Shown here piece after piece: positions 33,771-42,834 of a stretch of 64,000 nt of DNA (positions are counted from its first letter, which is position 1; the number at the start of each line of letters is the position of its first letter). A program made the translations under genes and the position numbers. Source of the DNA: Dryocosmus kuriphilus (taxonomy: Eukaryota > Arthropoda > Insecta > Hymenoptera > Cynipidae); contig CM076193.1 of the NCBI GenBank assembly GCA_038277395.1, positions 180,663,335-180,727,334 on the forward strand. Direction: 5' to 3'. The notes under the pieces are model-generated. The model saw only the letters and a list, made by a program, of their open reading frames with translations, was not told the DNA's origin and searched no databases.

Positions 33771-35103
33771 GGTTTGAGGGTTGGATGGCTGCTGTGAAGG
33801 CTGAGAGGAATTCGCGAAAAAGCTGGTGTAGCTGCGGGTTATGTAAATGGTCAGAAGTGGGAACGTTTTTTTGCGTTGTTTTTGGCTTGAAGTATGGAAT
33901 TTTGGAAACAACGCTAGCGTATGAGCGTTGAGGAGTAGGGCTGGATGGAGATGTTTTGAGGCTTTAAGTGAGTTAAAAGGGAGTTGCCGTCCGTTGGCTT
34001 GGGGTCTCGAAGGATTGGAAGACCTTGAAGGTTGGGATTTTGTGTCAGGTTTTTGTGGAGCCTTGGGATAGCCACGATATGTGGCGCGGTGGGGGCCTTT
34101 ACAATGTAGACAGGTGGGGATCGCTTCCTTTTGGATTTTGTAAGTGCAAGAAATAGTGGCGTGGCTGCGTGAACAAAAGGCGCATGACATAAGGGGCATG
34201 ACAGTAATTTGTCTTGTGAAAGAACTTCAGGCAACGTAGGCATTGAGGAATCAGGCGTGATTTACGCTTTGCCTCAACCTTGTGATTGCTGAGGCCAGAG
34301 CAAGGGTTTTTATATCGAAAATGGATTTTGCTGAAGGAGCTTCTGGGTCGAGGTGAACGGCGACCAGGGGCCAGATCTTTTCACCCTTTCTCATGCGGTG
34401 AACGCTTTTAACTGAAGGGATTTTCCTTTGAATTTCTTCAATAAATTGCTTCATCAGTGAGGGATTCATTCAAACCTATGATAACGACAGGATGTGGTCC
34501 CTATCTTTGTGGAGTTGATTAGTGGTGTAGATGATTTTATGTTTTTCAGTTTTGAGGTGATGGCACGAAACCCATTGACGGTTTCGGGTAAAGACAAGGA
34601 TGGTATCCGAGCGACATTTTTTGCAGAGCGAATGGGGATGTCAGCTTTTAGAAGAGCTTGATGGATTTGGGGCCATAATTCTTTACGAAAAATACGAATT
34701 GGTGGAAGGGCTTCGTTCTTTTGGAACGGAATCCTCATCATCGGATGAGTTGGAAAAGATAGAGTCCTCTTCATTCAGGTAGAGTGGAAGATATGTGGGT
34801 TTTGAGGGGACTAACGGTCCGTTTGCGCTTCGAGCGTTTTGATTGAATGGTCTTAAAGCCATTATTAAACATTGCTGTTTTTTGCGGGTAAGTCGACGGG
34901 ATCGAAAGTGATATCCATCACTGAGTCATTGAAAATCATTGTTTGTTGGGAGAGGGGTCGAGAGAGAAGGGCGGCTTCATAGGACTTAAGGATTTTTTGG
35001 AATGTCCGCGATTGCGGCACTGAGTTGTGCTATGGGACAGATTTTCTGGTTGCCGCAGGCAGAGCGGAGGTGATGAGTGAGTGGGACGTTTAGAAGAATC
35101 CAT
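33771..35103 (-). pseudogene. LINE ORF1: gag-like RNA-binding protein, degenerate
   Basis: The frame starts with MDSSKRPTHSS at 35,103. A conserved middle region (residues RMRKGEKIWPLVAVHL, then SIFDIKTLALASAI) matches the PRE_C2HC domain typical of Jockey-clade ORF1. Zinc knuckles follow: CAFCSRSHATISC and CLHCKGPHRATYRGYP, the second having lost its last Cys. ORF1 proteins bind the element RNA. Frameshifts near 34,470 and 34,250 and internal stops near the N-terminus break the gene. The 3' end runs into the ORF2 endonuclease frame without an intervening stop, probably a consequence of decay. Confidence 0.8.
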
Positions 35104-35152
35104 GGTTAGTAATTTTTACTATTCTCAGAGTAGTGAGTTTGGTGAGAAAACT

Positions 35153-35218
35153 CACACTTCAAGTCCAATCGTATAGGCTAGAATCTATCAACCTATATAT
35201 CATGGACTTGAAAGTGTG
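35153..35218. ncRNA. 66-nt perfect-stem hairpin (pre-miRNA-like candidate)
   Basis: CACACTTCAAGTCCA at the left pairs with TGGACTTGAAAGTGTG at the right with a single bulged base. An inner stem TATAGG/CCTATA brings the loop to about 14 nt. The shape and size resemble a pre-miRNA. However, it sits exactly at the 5' border of the LINE, so it may instead belong to the LINE 5' UTR or mark the GC-repeat junction. Confidence 0.4.
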
Positions 35219-35219
35219 G

Positions 35220-35771
35220 CTCTTTTATTGCGGACAGCTAGGCAACGGTGCGTCAGAGAAGCGAAACACGAGATCCGAGAAACTCGATGATGAAAGGTGA
35301 TAATCGTATATCATATGTCGTACTATTGTGATCATTTTAAATCAATTACGCCAGAGTATACCTGACTATCGGCCCAACCGTGTGGGACAGAGTTGAGCCG
35401 CCGGTCGGGTGCAGTAAGGTTACTTGCATCAAATAATATTACGCCGACAGTCGGGCCAAACGTCGCCCATGAGTCGGGGCCCGACCGACCGTGCTTCCCA
35501 CGGTCTTTTTAAAACAATAAACCAGATGTATATCCGGCGGTCGGCCCACATTTGGGCCAAGGTTCGGCCGACCTTCGGGTTTGCATCGTGGGTGACTTGT
35601 ACAAGCCAATGTTATGTCGGCCCAAAGTTCCACCACCAACGTTGGTTGCCAACGTCGGTGGGACCACGGCAGCTTGAAAACACCGTTAGTCGGCCAACTC
35701 TAGTTAACGTAGATCGGTGGCCAGAGTAGGGGCCGACTTTGGGCCGCTGGTCAAGCTCTGGCAGCCGTCAC
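35220..35771. repeat. GC-rich 'GTCGGGCCAA' repeat, right part
   Basis: Same sequence type as 30,342-30,863: 'cagtcgggccaaacgtcg', 'ggtcggcccac' and 'ccaacgttggttgcc'. The first ~120 bp (35,220-35,340) is less GC-rich and may be a distinct leader. It ends exactly where the ISXO2-like reading frame resumes. Confidence 0.6.
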
Positions 35772-35925
35772 CCGAATTACGCACCTGGGTCTGTGCATCA
35801 TTCCGTAGGATTCCAATGATCCTTCCACTACACGTCCTCGCTCGTATTTTTGACGCCGATGACTGATCTTGCACTGACCTCTATAGGCGTCAACGATGGG
35901 TGGTGAAGTTAGAGTTTGCACGTCA
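35772..35925 (-). pseudogene. ISXO2-like transposase, upstream fragment
   Basis: The minus strand reads PPIVDAYRGQCKISHRR, then QKYERGRVVEG, the hallmark (K/R)Y.RG..VEG motif, then GMMHRPRCVIR. The Asp of IVDAY occupies the first catalytic position, where the family normally has EIDE. Joined to the fragment at 30,044-30,341 it would give a normal arrangement (CVIRV...DKKRD). The two are separated by about 5.4 kb of inserted sequence. The N-terminal DNA-binding part is not recognisable; the large inverted repeat starts about 60 bp further right. Confidence 0.75.
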
Positions 35926-36238
35926 CCGAACCTCTATTTTTATTTTTACGACCTTCCTCTTCGGAAGTGAGTAGTATAATAACTTAAGGGGGATTCTGGA
36001 CAGCAAATTCCTACCTTACTGGCTTTCTAGAACTTCGGAGTCTTTTTGTAGTGGTAAATGTCCGTGCTAAGGGCTTCTAGAATGTTCGATGTGACGTCAC
36101 TGAGCACAAAATTGTCGAAAAACAACATCCCCTTTCCCCCTCCACCCCCTCTATCGACCATAAGTTTCTAGAATGTTCTCGATGACCTCATTAAACTACG
36201 TATCAAAACGTTGCATTGTGGACGCGTTTGAACCTGTA

Positions 36239-36251
36239 GAACCTTCTAGAA
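36239..36251. promoter_or_regulatory. Heat-shock-element-like triplet in the left arm end
   Basis: GAACCTTCTAGAA is three perfectly spaced inverted nGAAn units. TTCTAGAATGTTC, also a perfect triplet, occurs at 36,075-36,087 and 36,166-36,178. TTCTAGAA cores recur in the mirrored arm near 46,988, 47,131 and 47,280. Such triplets bind heat-shock factor in insects, but a repeated palindrome inside a repeat can arise without function. Confidence 0.25.
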
Positions 36252-36274
36252 ATTTTAGATAAAGAGGTGAATAT

Positions 36275-36307
36275 ATCTCTCATCTCTCTATCTCTCTCTA
36301 TCTCTCT
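36275..36307. repeat. (CT)n / (ATCT)n microsatellite
   Basis: Imperfect CT and ATCT repeats. A purer CT run lies 310 bp to the right. Confidence 0.85.
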
Positions 36308-36618
36308 TAAGGCAAGCTTTCTAGAAATAATGCGAGCTGCGTGAGTTGCGAGGAAAAGATTTTTTTATTTCGAAAAAACAACTTCAAGGTCACTGATGAA
36401 TTTTTTCGTTTTAAAACGTTAAATCGACTCAGATGTGTTTAAACCTGTAGGTACTTCATAGAGACTTTTTAGTGAAATATGAATCTCCAGAATGTTTCAC
36501 ATGACCGTGCTAAAGCCATGAAATACCATCTGTTTTCTTCTTGAAAAACTAAAGTAGGTATCAGTAACGTCATCTGTCTCCTTTTAGAAGCACTAAAATA
36601 TGGTGTCTCTAAAGCCAT

Positions 36619-36669
36619 CTTCATCTCTCTCTCTCTCTCTCCCCGATCTCTCTCTCTCTCTCCCCCCCC
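36619..36669. repeat. (CT)n microsatellite followed by C-run
   Basis: Two CT blocks separated by CCCCGA and ending in a run of C. The corresponding spot of the right arm (near 46,790) lacks it, so the microsatellite expanded after the arms separated, or contracted in the other arm. Confidence 0.85.
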
Positions 36670-37097
36670 AATCTTTCACTCTCTATTATAAGCTCTTCAT
36701 TATTTTTTATCTCGATGCATATAACATGTAACACGACACTCAACATTTGCGAGGTTTAAGATAAGACATTATAAGGCATTTTAGTAAGAATAATGATTTT
36801 ACCCTCTCTAAAGCTACTGTGTAATATAGTTCACTAGAAAATATTTGTAGCCAATCAATTAGGATGTGAGTAAAAAATGCATCTAAAGAAATGAATCCTT
36901 TCTAATGGTCAGGGATTACATGTTGCATGTCACAATAATATAAAATTACAGAATAATTATATCAGAAATCATTAAAGAATATGCGAACATCCTTACCGAT
37001 GAAGTTCTCGATGGTTTCATATTACAGTAAAGAGTCTGGTAAACGTGTTTCTCTCAAGATGAGACTTTTCGACCTTAATAGTAACAATAATAATATA

Positions 37098-37940
37098 CAG
37101 TCTGTTCCACAAGACAAGGTACGCGTTTTCTCGAAAAGTTTCAAAGATTTTTTTCCTTTCATTTTTGGCCTGCCTGTACGTTTGAAGGGCTAAGGCGGAA
37201 CTGCTGATTCGCTTCATTCTCGTTCGAAGTATCAGATATTGCACAAGATTGCGCAATGAGTGCTGTATATGCTAAACGTTTTGAGGCTGTGTTTTGTGCA
37301 CCAATAAACACAAACCACATCTTTTGTACTCAGCCGCTGCTAAAGTGCTTAAAAAGTCTAAGCACTTCGTGCAAACGTAGGTGGAGCGGTACAGGGACAC
37401 AAAAACAGTCGACGCTATGCCGGGAAGAGGAGAAATGCGAGCAACGTCGAGTAAGGAGGATAAGGCGACCATCGCACTGTTCAAGCGCAACCCAGCTCTG
37501 CGGCTGCGCGAAGCCAAAGCTAAGCTAGCGGCGAAGGGACTAGAGGTTAGTATGAACACCATAAGACGCAGATTAGCTGAGGCAAAAGTGCAGTACCGTA
37601 GCACGAGGCAGAAACTCCTTCTCTCAGAGGTTCACATGCAAAAACGCTTGGCATGGGCTACGGAAAATAATGATCGCGATTGGTCAAATGTAATTTTTTC
37701 CGACGAAGCGTCCTTTTGGGCATGGTTTCCCATAAAACGTGCCTGGTCAGGTGGTCAGGTTGTGGTGAGCGGTTCCTCCAGCGAACTGTTAAACACCCCA
37801 TAAAGGTCCATGTTTGGGGATGCTTCTCACAGCGCGGTTTTGGCTGTTTAGAGCTTTTTACTGAGAACCTGAACGCTCAAAGAATGGTCAAAATCTACAA
37901 ACATGGTCTTCTGAAGTCTGCAGGAAAGATGTTTGGACTT
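37098..37940 (+). mobile_element. Tc1-like element, 3'-truncated insertion in the left arm only
   Basis: The insertion starts CAGTCTGTTCC directly after a TA. The right arm shows the uninterrupted sequence at the mirrored position (46,190-46,375), including about 170 bp missing from the left arm. The element lacks its 3' part and right terminal repeat, so insertion was accompanied or followed by a deletion. Its presence in one arm shows the arms have separate histories. Confidence 0.8.
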
Positions 37941-37946
37941 GCAGTA
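37417..37946 (+). pseudogene. Tc1-like transposase, truncated
   Basis: A DDE transposase of the Tc1 group. The ATG at 37,417 gives MPGRGEMRATSSKEDKAT; the helix-turn-helix region includes LREAKAKLAAKGLEVS, TIRRRL and YRSTRQKLLLS. The first catalytic Asp lies in NVIFSDEASF. A frameshift occurs between AWSGGQ and QRTVKHPIKVHVWG, after which GCFSQRGFG and FTENLNAQRM continue to KMFG. The sequence ends before the DNDPKH motif with the second Asp, so the C-terminal ~40% is missing. Inactive. Confidence 0.85.
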
Positions 37947-37974
37947 TGATATCCAAAAAAATATTTTACTCATT

Positions 37975-39520
37975 TGTTGATAAAATCAGACTGATCAATG
38001 TAATCCTTATGTTTTAAGAAATTCTTTTAAAAATATTACAACATATTCCTAATATGCTATAAAATAGTTTAAAAATGTTTTAAAAAATGTGTTTGTCAAT
38101 GAAAAATCGAAGAGTGAACTGATAATCGTAAACAATAAATCCTCAATTGATAAAAATTTGGCAACGTTAGTAGCGTGATTCTCGGAAAAATGGTTCATGT
38201 CGATGCTAAAAAAAAAATAATGTGAAGAGCAATTGTACAGTTCAGATTATACAAAAAGAATTTAAAGTCTAACCTACGTATTTGTGTGATTTTTAACATT
38301 CCTCATTACATTGTATGATTTTGTACATTAAAATAAGTGTGTCATGTTTAACCTACTCCTCGTATCACGCTTTTCAAGGTAAACTACTGTAATATAATCT
38401 TATTAAATAAGTGCTGAAACTCGTCTATCAGTAAAGATCAAGGGAGAAACACTAAGGAATTAATAAAGAGATGATGCTAGATGCATAGCTATGGAGTGTT
38501 CAAACAATTTATTTATTTATAAATTTTATACCCAACCCACGTTAGACTTATGTTTTTGTCCAATTCTTTGAAAATATGAAATCAGCTTCCTCTCAGCAAG
38601 TATCAAAGAGAAATCCACTAAGGAATTAGTTAATGAAAAAGCAAATAAATAACTCGAGATGAATCATGCATAGCTATGAAATATATATATAAACATTGAA
38701 TTTGTTGATAGAATCAGACTAATCAACATAAGTCTTACGTTTTACGAAATTCTTTGAAAATATTACAAAATATTCCTAAAATGCTACAACATAGTTTTAG
38801 AATGTTTAAATAATGTGTTTGTCAATGAAAAATCGAAGAGTGAATCGATACTCGTAAACAATAAATCTTTCATTTATAGAAATTTTACAAAGTGAATAGC
38901 GTTATTCTCGGAAAGAGGGTTCATGTCCATGCTAAAGAAAAATAATGTGAAGAGCAATTGTACAGTTCAGAATATACACAAAGTATTTAAAGTCTAACCT
39001 AAGTATTTGCGAGATTTTTAACATTTCTGATTACACTGCATGATTTTATACATTAAAATAAGTGTACCATGTTTAAGCTACTCTTGATAAAACGCACTTT
39101 TGAAGGTAAACTACTAAAATATAATTTTAATAAAAAATTCTTGAAACTCGTCTATCAGTAAAGATCAAAGGGAGAACCACTAAGGAACTAATAAAGAGAT
39201 GAATTTAGATGAGTAACGCGTAGCTATGGATGTTTAAACAATTTATTTGCTCATAAATTTTAAGCCTAACCAACATTAGATTTACGTTTTTGTCCAATTC
39301 TTTGAAAATATCAAAGAGAAATCCACTAAGGAATTAGTTAATGAAAAAGCAAAGAAATAACTGGAGATGAATCATGCATATGTACTTATGGAATATATAA
39401 ACATTTAATTTGTTGATAAAATCAGACAGATCAACATAAGTCTTACGTTTTACGAAATTCTTTAAAAATATTACATCATATTCCTAAAATGCTAACCGAT
39501 AAGGAATAGGCTACTCAAAA
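37975..39520. repeat. ~710-725-bp tandem repeat in the left arm, ~2.2 units
   Basis: Units start with 'tttgttgata(a/g)aatcaga' at about 37,975, 38,701 and 39,410. Each holds 'caatgaaaaatcgaagagtga', 'gaagagcaattgtacagttc', 'gaaactcgtctatcagtaaag' and 'aaggaatta' segments. The same array appears inverted in the right arm, so it predates the inverted duplication. Noncoding by eye. Confidence 0.85.
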
Positions 39521-39679
39521 ATCTTCGATCGAGACGACAACCTAATCCAAATATAAACGTATCTTAATGTACATAAGAATAATGTAATTTGGCGACATGG
39601 AATCGAGTGTGAACTCTAGTAAAATAAGCTTGAAATTATAAACAGTCAAGCTGACTACAATACACCATACAAAACTATA

Positions 39680-39868
39680 CTATGCTATACTATATGGTGC
39701 AGTGGGTGAAAGAGTTATTAAATCTAAAAAACATTTTAATCTGCACTTTGGTTTCCAGTATGATGATAATTTGGTGTCAGTTGAGCAAGCTTGATTAAAA
39801 GGACTCATACTTCCCATTTTAATTCGAAACTCTACATTTATTGTACTGAAAGAACTCAACCTATGCAC
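39680..39868 (-). CDS. 62-codon ORF, left arm twin (uncertain)
   Basis: The frame starts MHRLSSFSTINVEFRIKMGS and ends at TAPYSIA. Its mirror copy at 44,247-44,435 differs at only two residues. No domain, signal peptide or membrane segment is recognised. The flanking noncoding DNA in the two arms is about equally similar, so the match is explained at least as well by recent homogenisation as by selection. Probably not a gene. Confidence 0.2.
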   Translation of the reverse strand: MHRLSSFSTINVEFRIKMGSMSPFNQACSTDTKLSSYWKPKCRLKCFLDLITLSPTAPYSIA

Positions 39869-41293
39869 CGATCAACGTCTTTAATGAAGTAGTTTCAATA
39901 AATGAGAGACTTTATAATTGGAAATATTGTAGAAGATTTGTGTGTTGAAAAGTGCAGTGCGCAGTGTGAAAAAAAATGTTGCCATATAAGACAAAATTAT
40001 GAAGAAACTAAAGTAAAAGGTTGTCAAAAATATTTTTTTTTCTCAAAACTTGTTTATATTTACTAAGGAGGAGGAGGTTGTAGTTAAATAAAATACTTAA
40101 TATCTTGCACTCAACGATTACAAGCCTTAGACCATCAGTTAGAAGCTCTAAAACTGAGATGAGTCTCTAGCGTGTTGATAATAACCAAAATGAGGGTGGG
40201 TGAAAGAAATTAAGAAGTAGATATACATTTTAAAATTATGTTTCATATACAAGTACTTAATATGCTTAAAAATCACATCGAATTTAACTTGTTAAGAGAA
40301 CTATATAGTATAGTGTAATAGAAAAACCTATTGACCTTTGATTTGTCTATTTGATCAGTTTTTATGAATTATCGAGATAAAATATATATACTAAATATGT
40401 TGATTCTACTATTGGAAATAATAAGGCAAGCCTCCTTTATTTCATTAATGATTGCCGCTATTTCAATGCATTATTTCTGTTTCCATCTGCTTGACATTGT
40501 TAAAGTAACCGCAATCGATCTACCAAATAAATCAGCTACATAAACTTTATAATTCCTTGCAAGAAACATTGAAATTATCTTTAACACAACAGAGTAATAT
40601 GCTAAAAATCCAATTTACTTAGTTGAAACACTGCAATAATAACATGCTTAGAGAAGTATTCTTGATATTAAAATCTGTTGCTCTCAATGAAAAAAATATT
40701 TTTCTTTGTCTCCGGTTAAAATAATTCTAATTCAAGAATAACAAGGCAAATCAGATTAATAACGAATAGAGTGCGACACCATCGACCACGCTACTTTTCT
40801 TCTATAGTTATAACCGATGTGAACCTTGTCTTCTAAATGGTTGATTTCTTACAAATGGGTATGAGGAATTTTTTCAATGATATTAACACTAAAATTATCC
40901 TCAATTAACTATTAAAATGTTTGAGGAAGAGAGGAGGAAGGAGGAGGAGGAGGTTTCTGGAAGGGTGGGGAGGATCATTATATAGTTGAAACAAGTAGAT
41001 ATCGAAAAATGTTGCATTCAATTATTAAACATCATGAATCATATGTTAGAAGCATCGAAAGATGTGGTAAACCTCTCCTGCATTTAAAAACTAATATTAA
41101 TTCAGGTGAGCGGTGTGAAGAAGAAAGAAAATATATGTTGAAAATTAGATTTATTTAACTTATTGCATTACAGTAAATCCTTACGTTATAACAACAGGAA
41201 ATGTTGAATCCACTAATTCAAATGATAATTCAACTATTAGAAATATTGAACCAGCAGTTGCTAAAGTTTTTATATCAATTAATAAAAATATTA

Positions 41294-41965
41294 TTAGTCA
41301 ATAACACCAGCCTCTCTTAATTCATTAATGATTGCAATTAATTCAAGCGACTTATTACTGCTTCCAGTTGACTGGGATTTTGAAAGTGAGCGCATTCGAT
41401 CTACCAAATCATTCGAATGTTCCCGGTAACCTGAAAATTTTGCCTCTATTTCATATTCAGAGGAAAAGTCACTTTCTGCATCATCTTCAACATCATCACC
41501 GCCATCTTCATCATTATCATCCTCATCCTTATTTTCATTATTACTATCATCATCAGCATAATTCTTGATTGTCATGGATGGTGAATTATTATATTGATCA
41601 AATTCTTCTTTTTCACCTTCATGTTCTGCTTCTAATTTTCGCTTCTTCACTTGTGACTCCAATTCAGATTTAACCTTCTGAGTAATGCCCACAAGTTTCT
41701 TTAACGGAAAAGTATACAGTTCGATTTCTTCTTGAATAGCTGGATCCTCATTAGGTTTAAAATTTTTCTACTTTCCATGAATTGCGTCACTAGCCTTTCT
41801 ATTATGTTTGTTGCTGTTTCGACTTCTTGTTATAGCTTCAGACACCTTTGCCATTTGGCGAAAGCCTCTCTCATCATCATACACACAATTCTTTGCTGTG
41901 CACCAGTATTTTGCATATCTTTTTAAATTATCGAGGCTGAATAAACTCTTGAGCAATTTGGACAT
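41294..41965 (-). pseudogene. Zinc-finger/acidic protein, left-arm copy
   Basis: This reads outward from the palindrome centre. The finger module begins CPNCSRVYS, but a one-base deletion shifts the frame before LDNLKR and the zinc-binding His is replaced (LKRYAKYWC). The frame then runs through VYDDERGFRQMAKVSEAI to DAIHGK and an in-frame TAG (41,768-41,770). The same frame reopens at once: KNFKPNEDPAIQEEIELYTF, basic VKKRKLEAEHEGEKEE, an Asp/Glu-rich stretch of about 40 residues, then SDFSSEYEIEAKFSGYREHS, SLELIAIINELREAGVID and the stop. A short peptide could start at MGITQKVKSELES (41,692). Compared with the right arm, the acidic domain is intact and the finger is broken. Function unknown. 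Confidence 0.55.
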
Positions 41966-42043
41966 GTGGAAGCCATTTTGTCACTGCTCTAACACGAATG
42001 ACAGTTTGGTCACTTGTTCTGAGTTAATATCCTGCGGAGGAGC

Positions 42044-42084
42044 AGGAGGAGGGGGGAGGGGGGGAGGAGGAGGAGGGTGAGGAT
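42044..42084. other. Purine-rich centre of the giant palindrome
   Basis: A 34-nt run of only G and A (42,044-42,077), with G-blocks of 6 and 7 and several GG/GGG steps, occupies the dyad centre. It separates the left-arm end (GATATTAACTCAG inverted) from the right-arm start (GATATATAAACTCAG). Such tracts can form G-quadruplex or triplex structures; whether this one does is unknown. Confidence 0.7.
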
Positions 42085-42134
42085 ATATAAACTCAGCACT
42101 AATGACCGAACTGTCATTCTTGTTGTGGCAGTGA

Positions 42135-42550
42135 CAAAATGGCTTCACATGTCCAAATTGCGCAAGAATTTATTCAAGACTCGATAATTTAAAAAGACAT
42201 ACAAAATACTCTTGCACAGCAAAGAATCGTGTGTATGATGATGAGAGAGGCTTTCGCCAAATTGCAAATATGTCTGAAGCTATAAGAACAATTCAAAACA
42301 GCAAGAAACATAATAGAAAGGCTAGTGACGTAATTCATGGAAAGTAGAAAAATTTTTAACCTAATGAGGATCCAGCTATTCAAGAAGAAATCGAACCGTA
42401 TACTTTTCTCTTAAAAAAACTTGTGGGCATTACTTAGAAGGTTAAACCTGAATTGGAATCACAAGGGAAGAAGCGAAAATTAGAATCAGAACATGACGAT
42501 GAAAAAAGAAGAATTTGCTCAATATAATAATTCACCATCCATGACAATGA

Positions 42551-42582
<32 letters not shown>

Positions 42583-42834
42583 AGTAATAATGAAAATAAG
42601 GATGAGGATGATAATGGTGCAGATGGCGATGATGATGTTGAAGATGATGCAGAAAGTGACTTTTCCTCTGAATATGAAATAGAGGCAAAAGTTTCAGGTT
42701 ACCGGGAACATTCGAATGATTTGGTAGATCGAATGGGCTCACTTTTACAATCCCAATCAACTGGAAGCAGAAATAAGTCGCTTGAATTAATTGCAATCAT
42801 TAATGAATTAAGAGAGGCTGTTATTATTGACTAA
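42135..42834 (+). pseudogene. Zinc-finger/acidic protein, right-arm copy
   Basis: After a stop at 42,132, an open frame begins GFTCPNCARIYS and continues RLDNLKRHTKYSC. It retains all four residues of a C-x2-C-x12-H-x5-C finger, similar in spacing to the C2HC-type fingers of insect lola-like BTB transcription factors. It continues through VYDDERGFRQIANMSEAI to DVIHGK and the same TAG as the left arm (42,345). A one-base insertion and a second TAG follow. The acidic domain then reopens from MTMKKEEFAQYNNS at 42,493, with ten consecutive Asp codons, and ends LELIAIINELREAVIID at 42,834. The upstream 'ttgttgtggcag' looks like a 3' splice site, so the finger may once have been a terminal exon. 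Here the finger is intact and the linker broken, opposite to the left arm. Confidence 0.55.

Larger units (their letters stand above)
30864..35150 (-). mobile_element. Jockey-clade LINE, decayed but near full length
   Basis: The minus-strand order is a short 5' UTR, ORF1 (start 35,103), ORF2 (endonuclease, reverse transcriptase, C-terminal region) and a 3' UTR with a 31-nt poly-A tail, seen as T at 30,864-30,894. The length of about 4.3 kb is normal for the clade. It lies inside the GC-rich repeat that splits the ISXO2-like gene, so it is the youngest layer of the nest. I could not define a target-site duplication. Frameshifts and stops are spread over both ORFs. Confidence 0.85.
35986..42033 (-). 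repeat. Left arm of the 11.5 kb giant inverted repeat
   Basis: The outer end begins AAGGGGGATTCTG. Matching to the right arm can be followed block by block: the TGACGTCA block (36,089), 'taacatgtaacacgacactca' (36,722), 'gaacatccttaccg' (36,982), the ~700-bp repeats (37,975-39,520), the poly-GGA block (40,922), the acidic ORF (41,294-41,767), the zinc-finger module (to 41,955) and GATATTAACTCAG at the inner end. It is longer than the right arm mainly because of the Tc1 fragment at 37,098-37,940. Confidence 0.9.

Noticed and set aside
42434..42796. His-rich 120-codon frame on the minus strand (and its counterpart at 41,332-41,568)
   Set aside because: It is the antisense shadow of the Asp/Glu-rich domain (GAT/GAC read as ATC/CAT).
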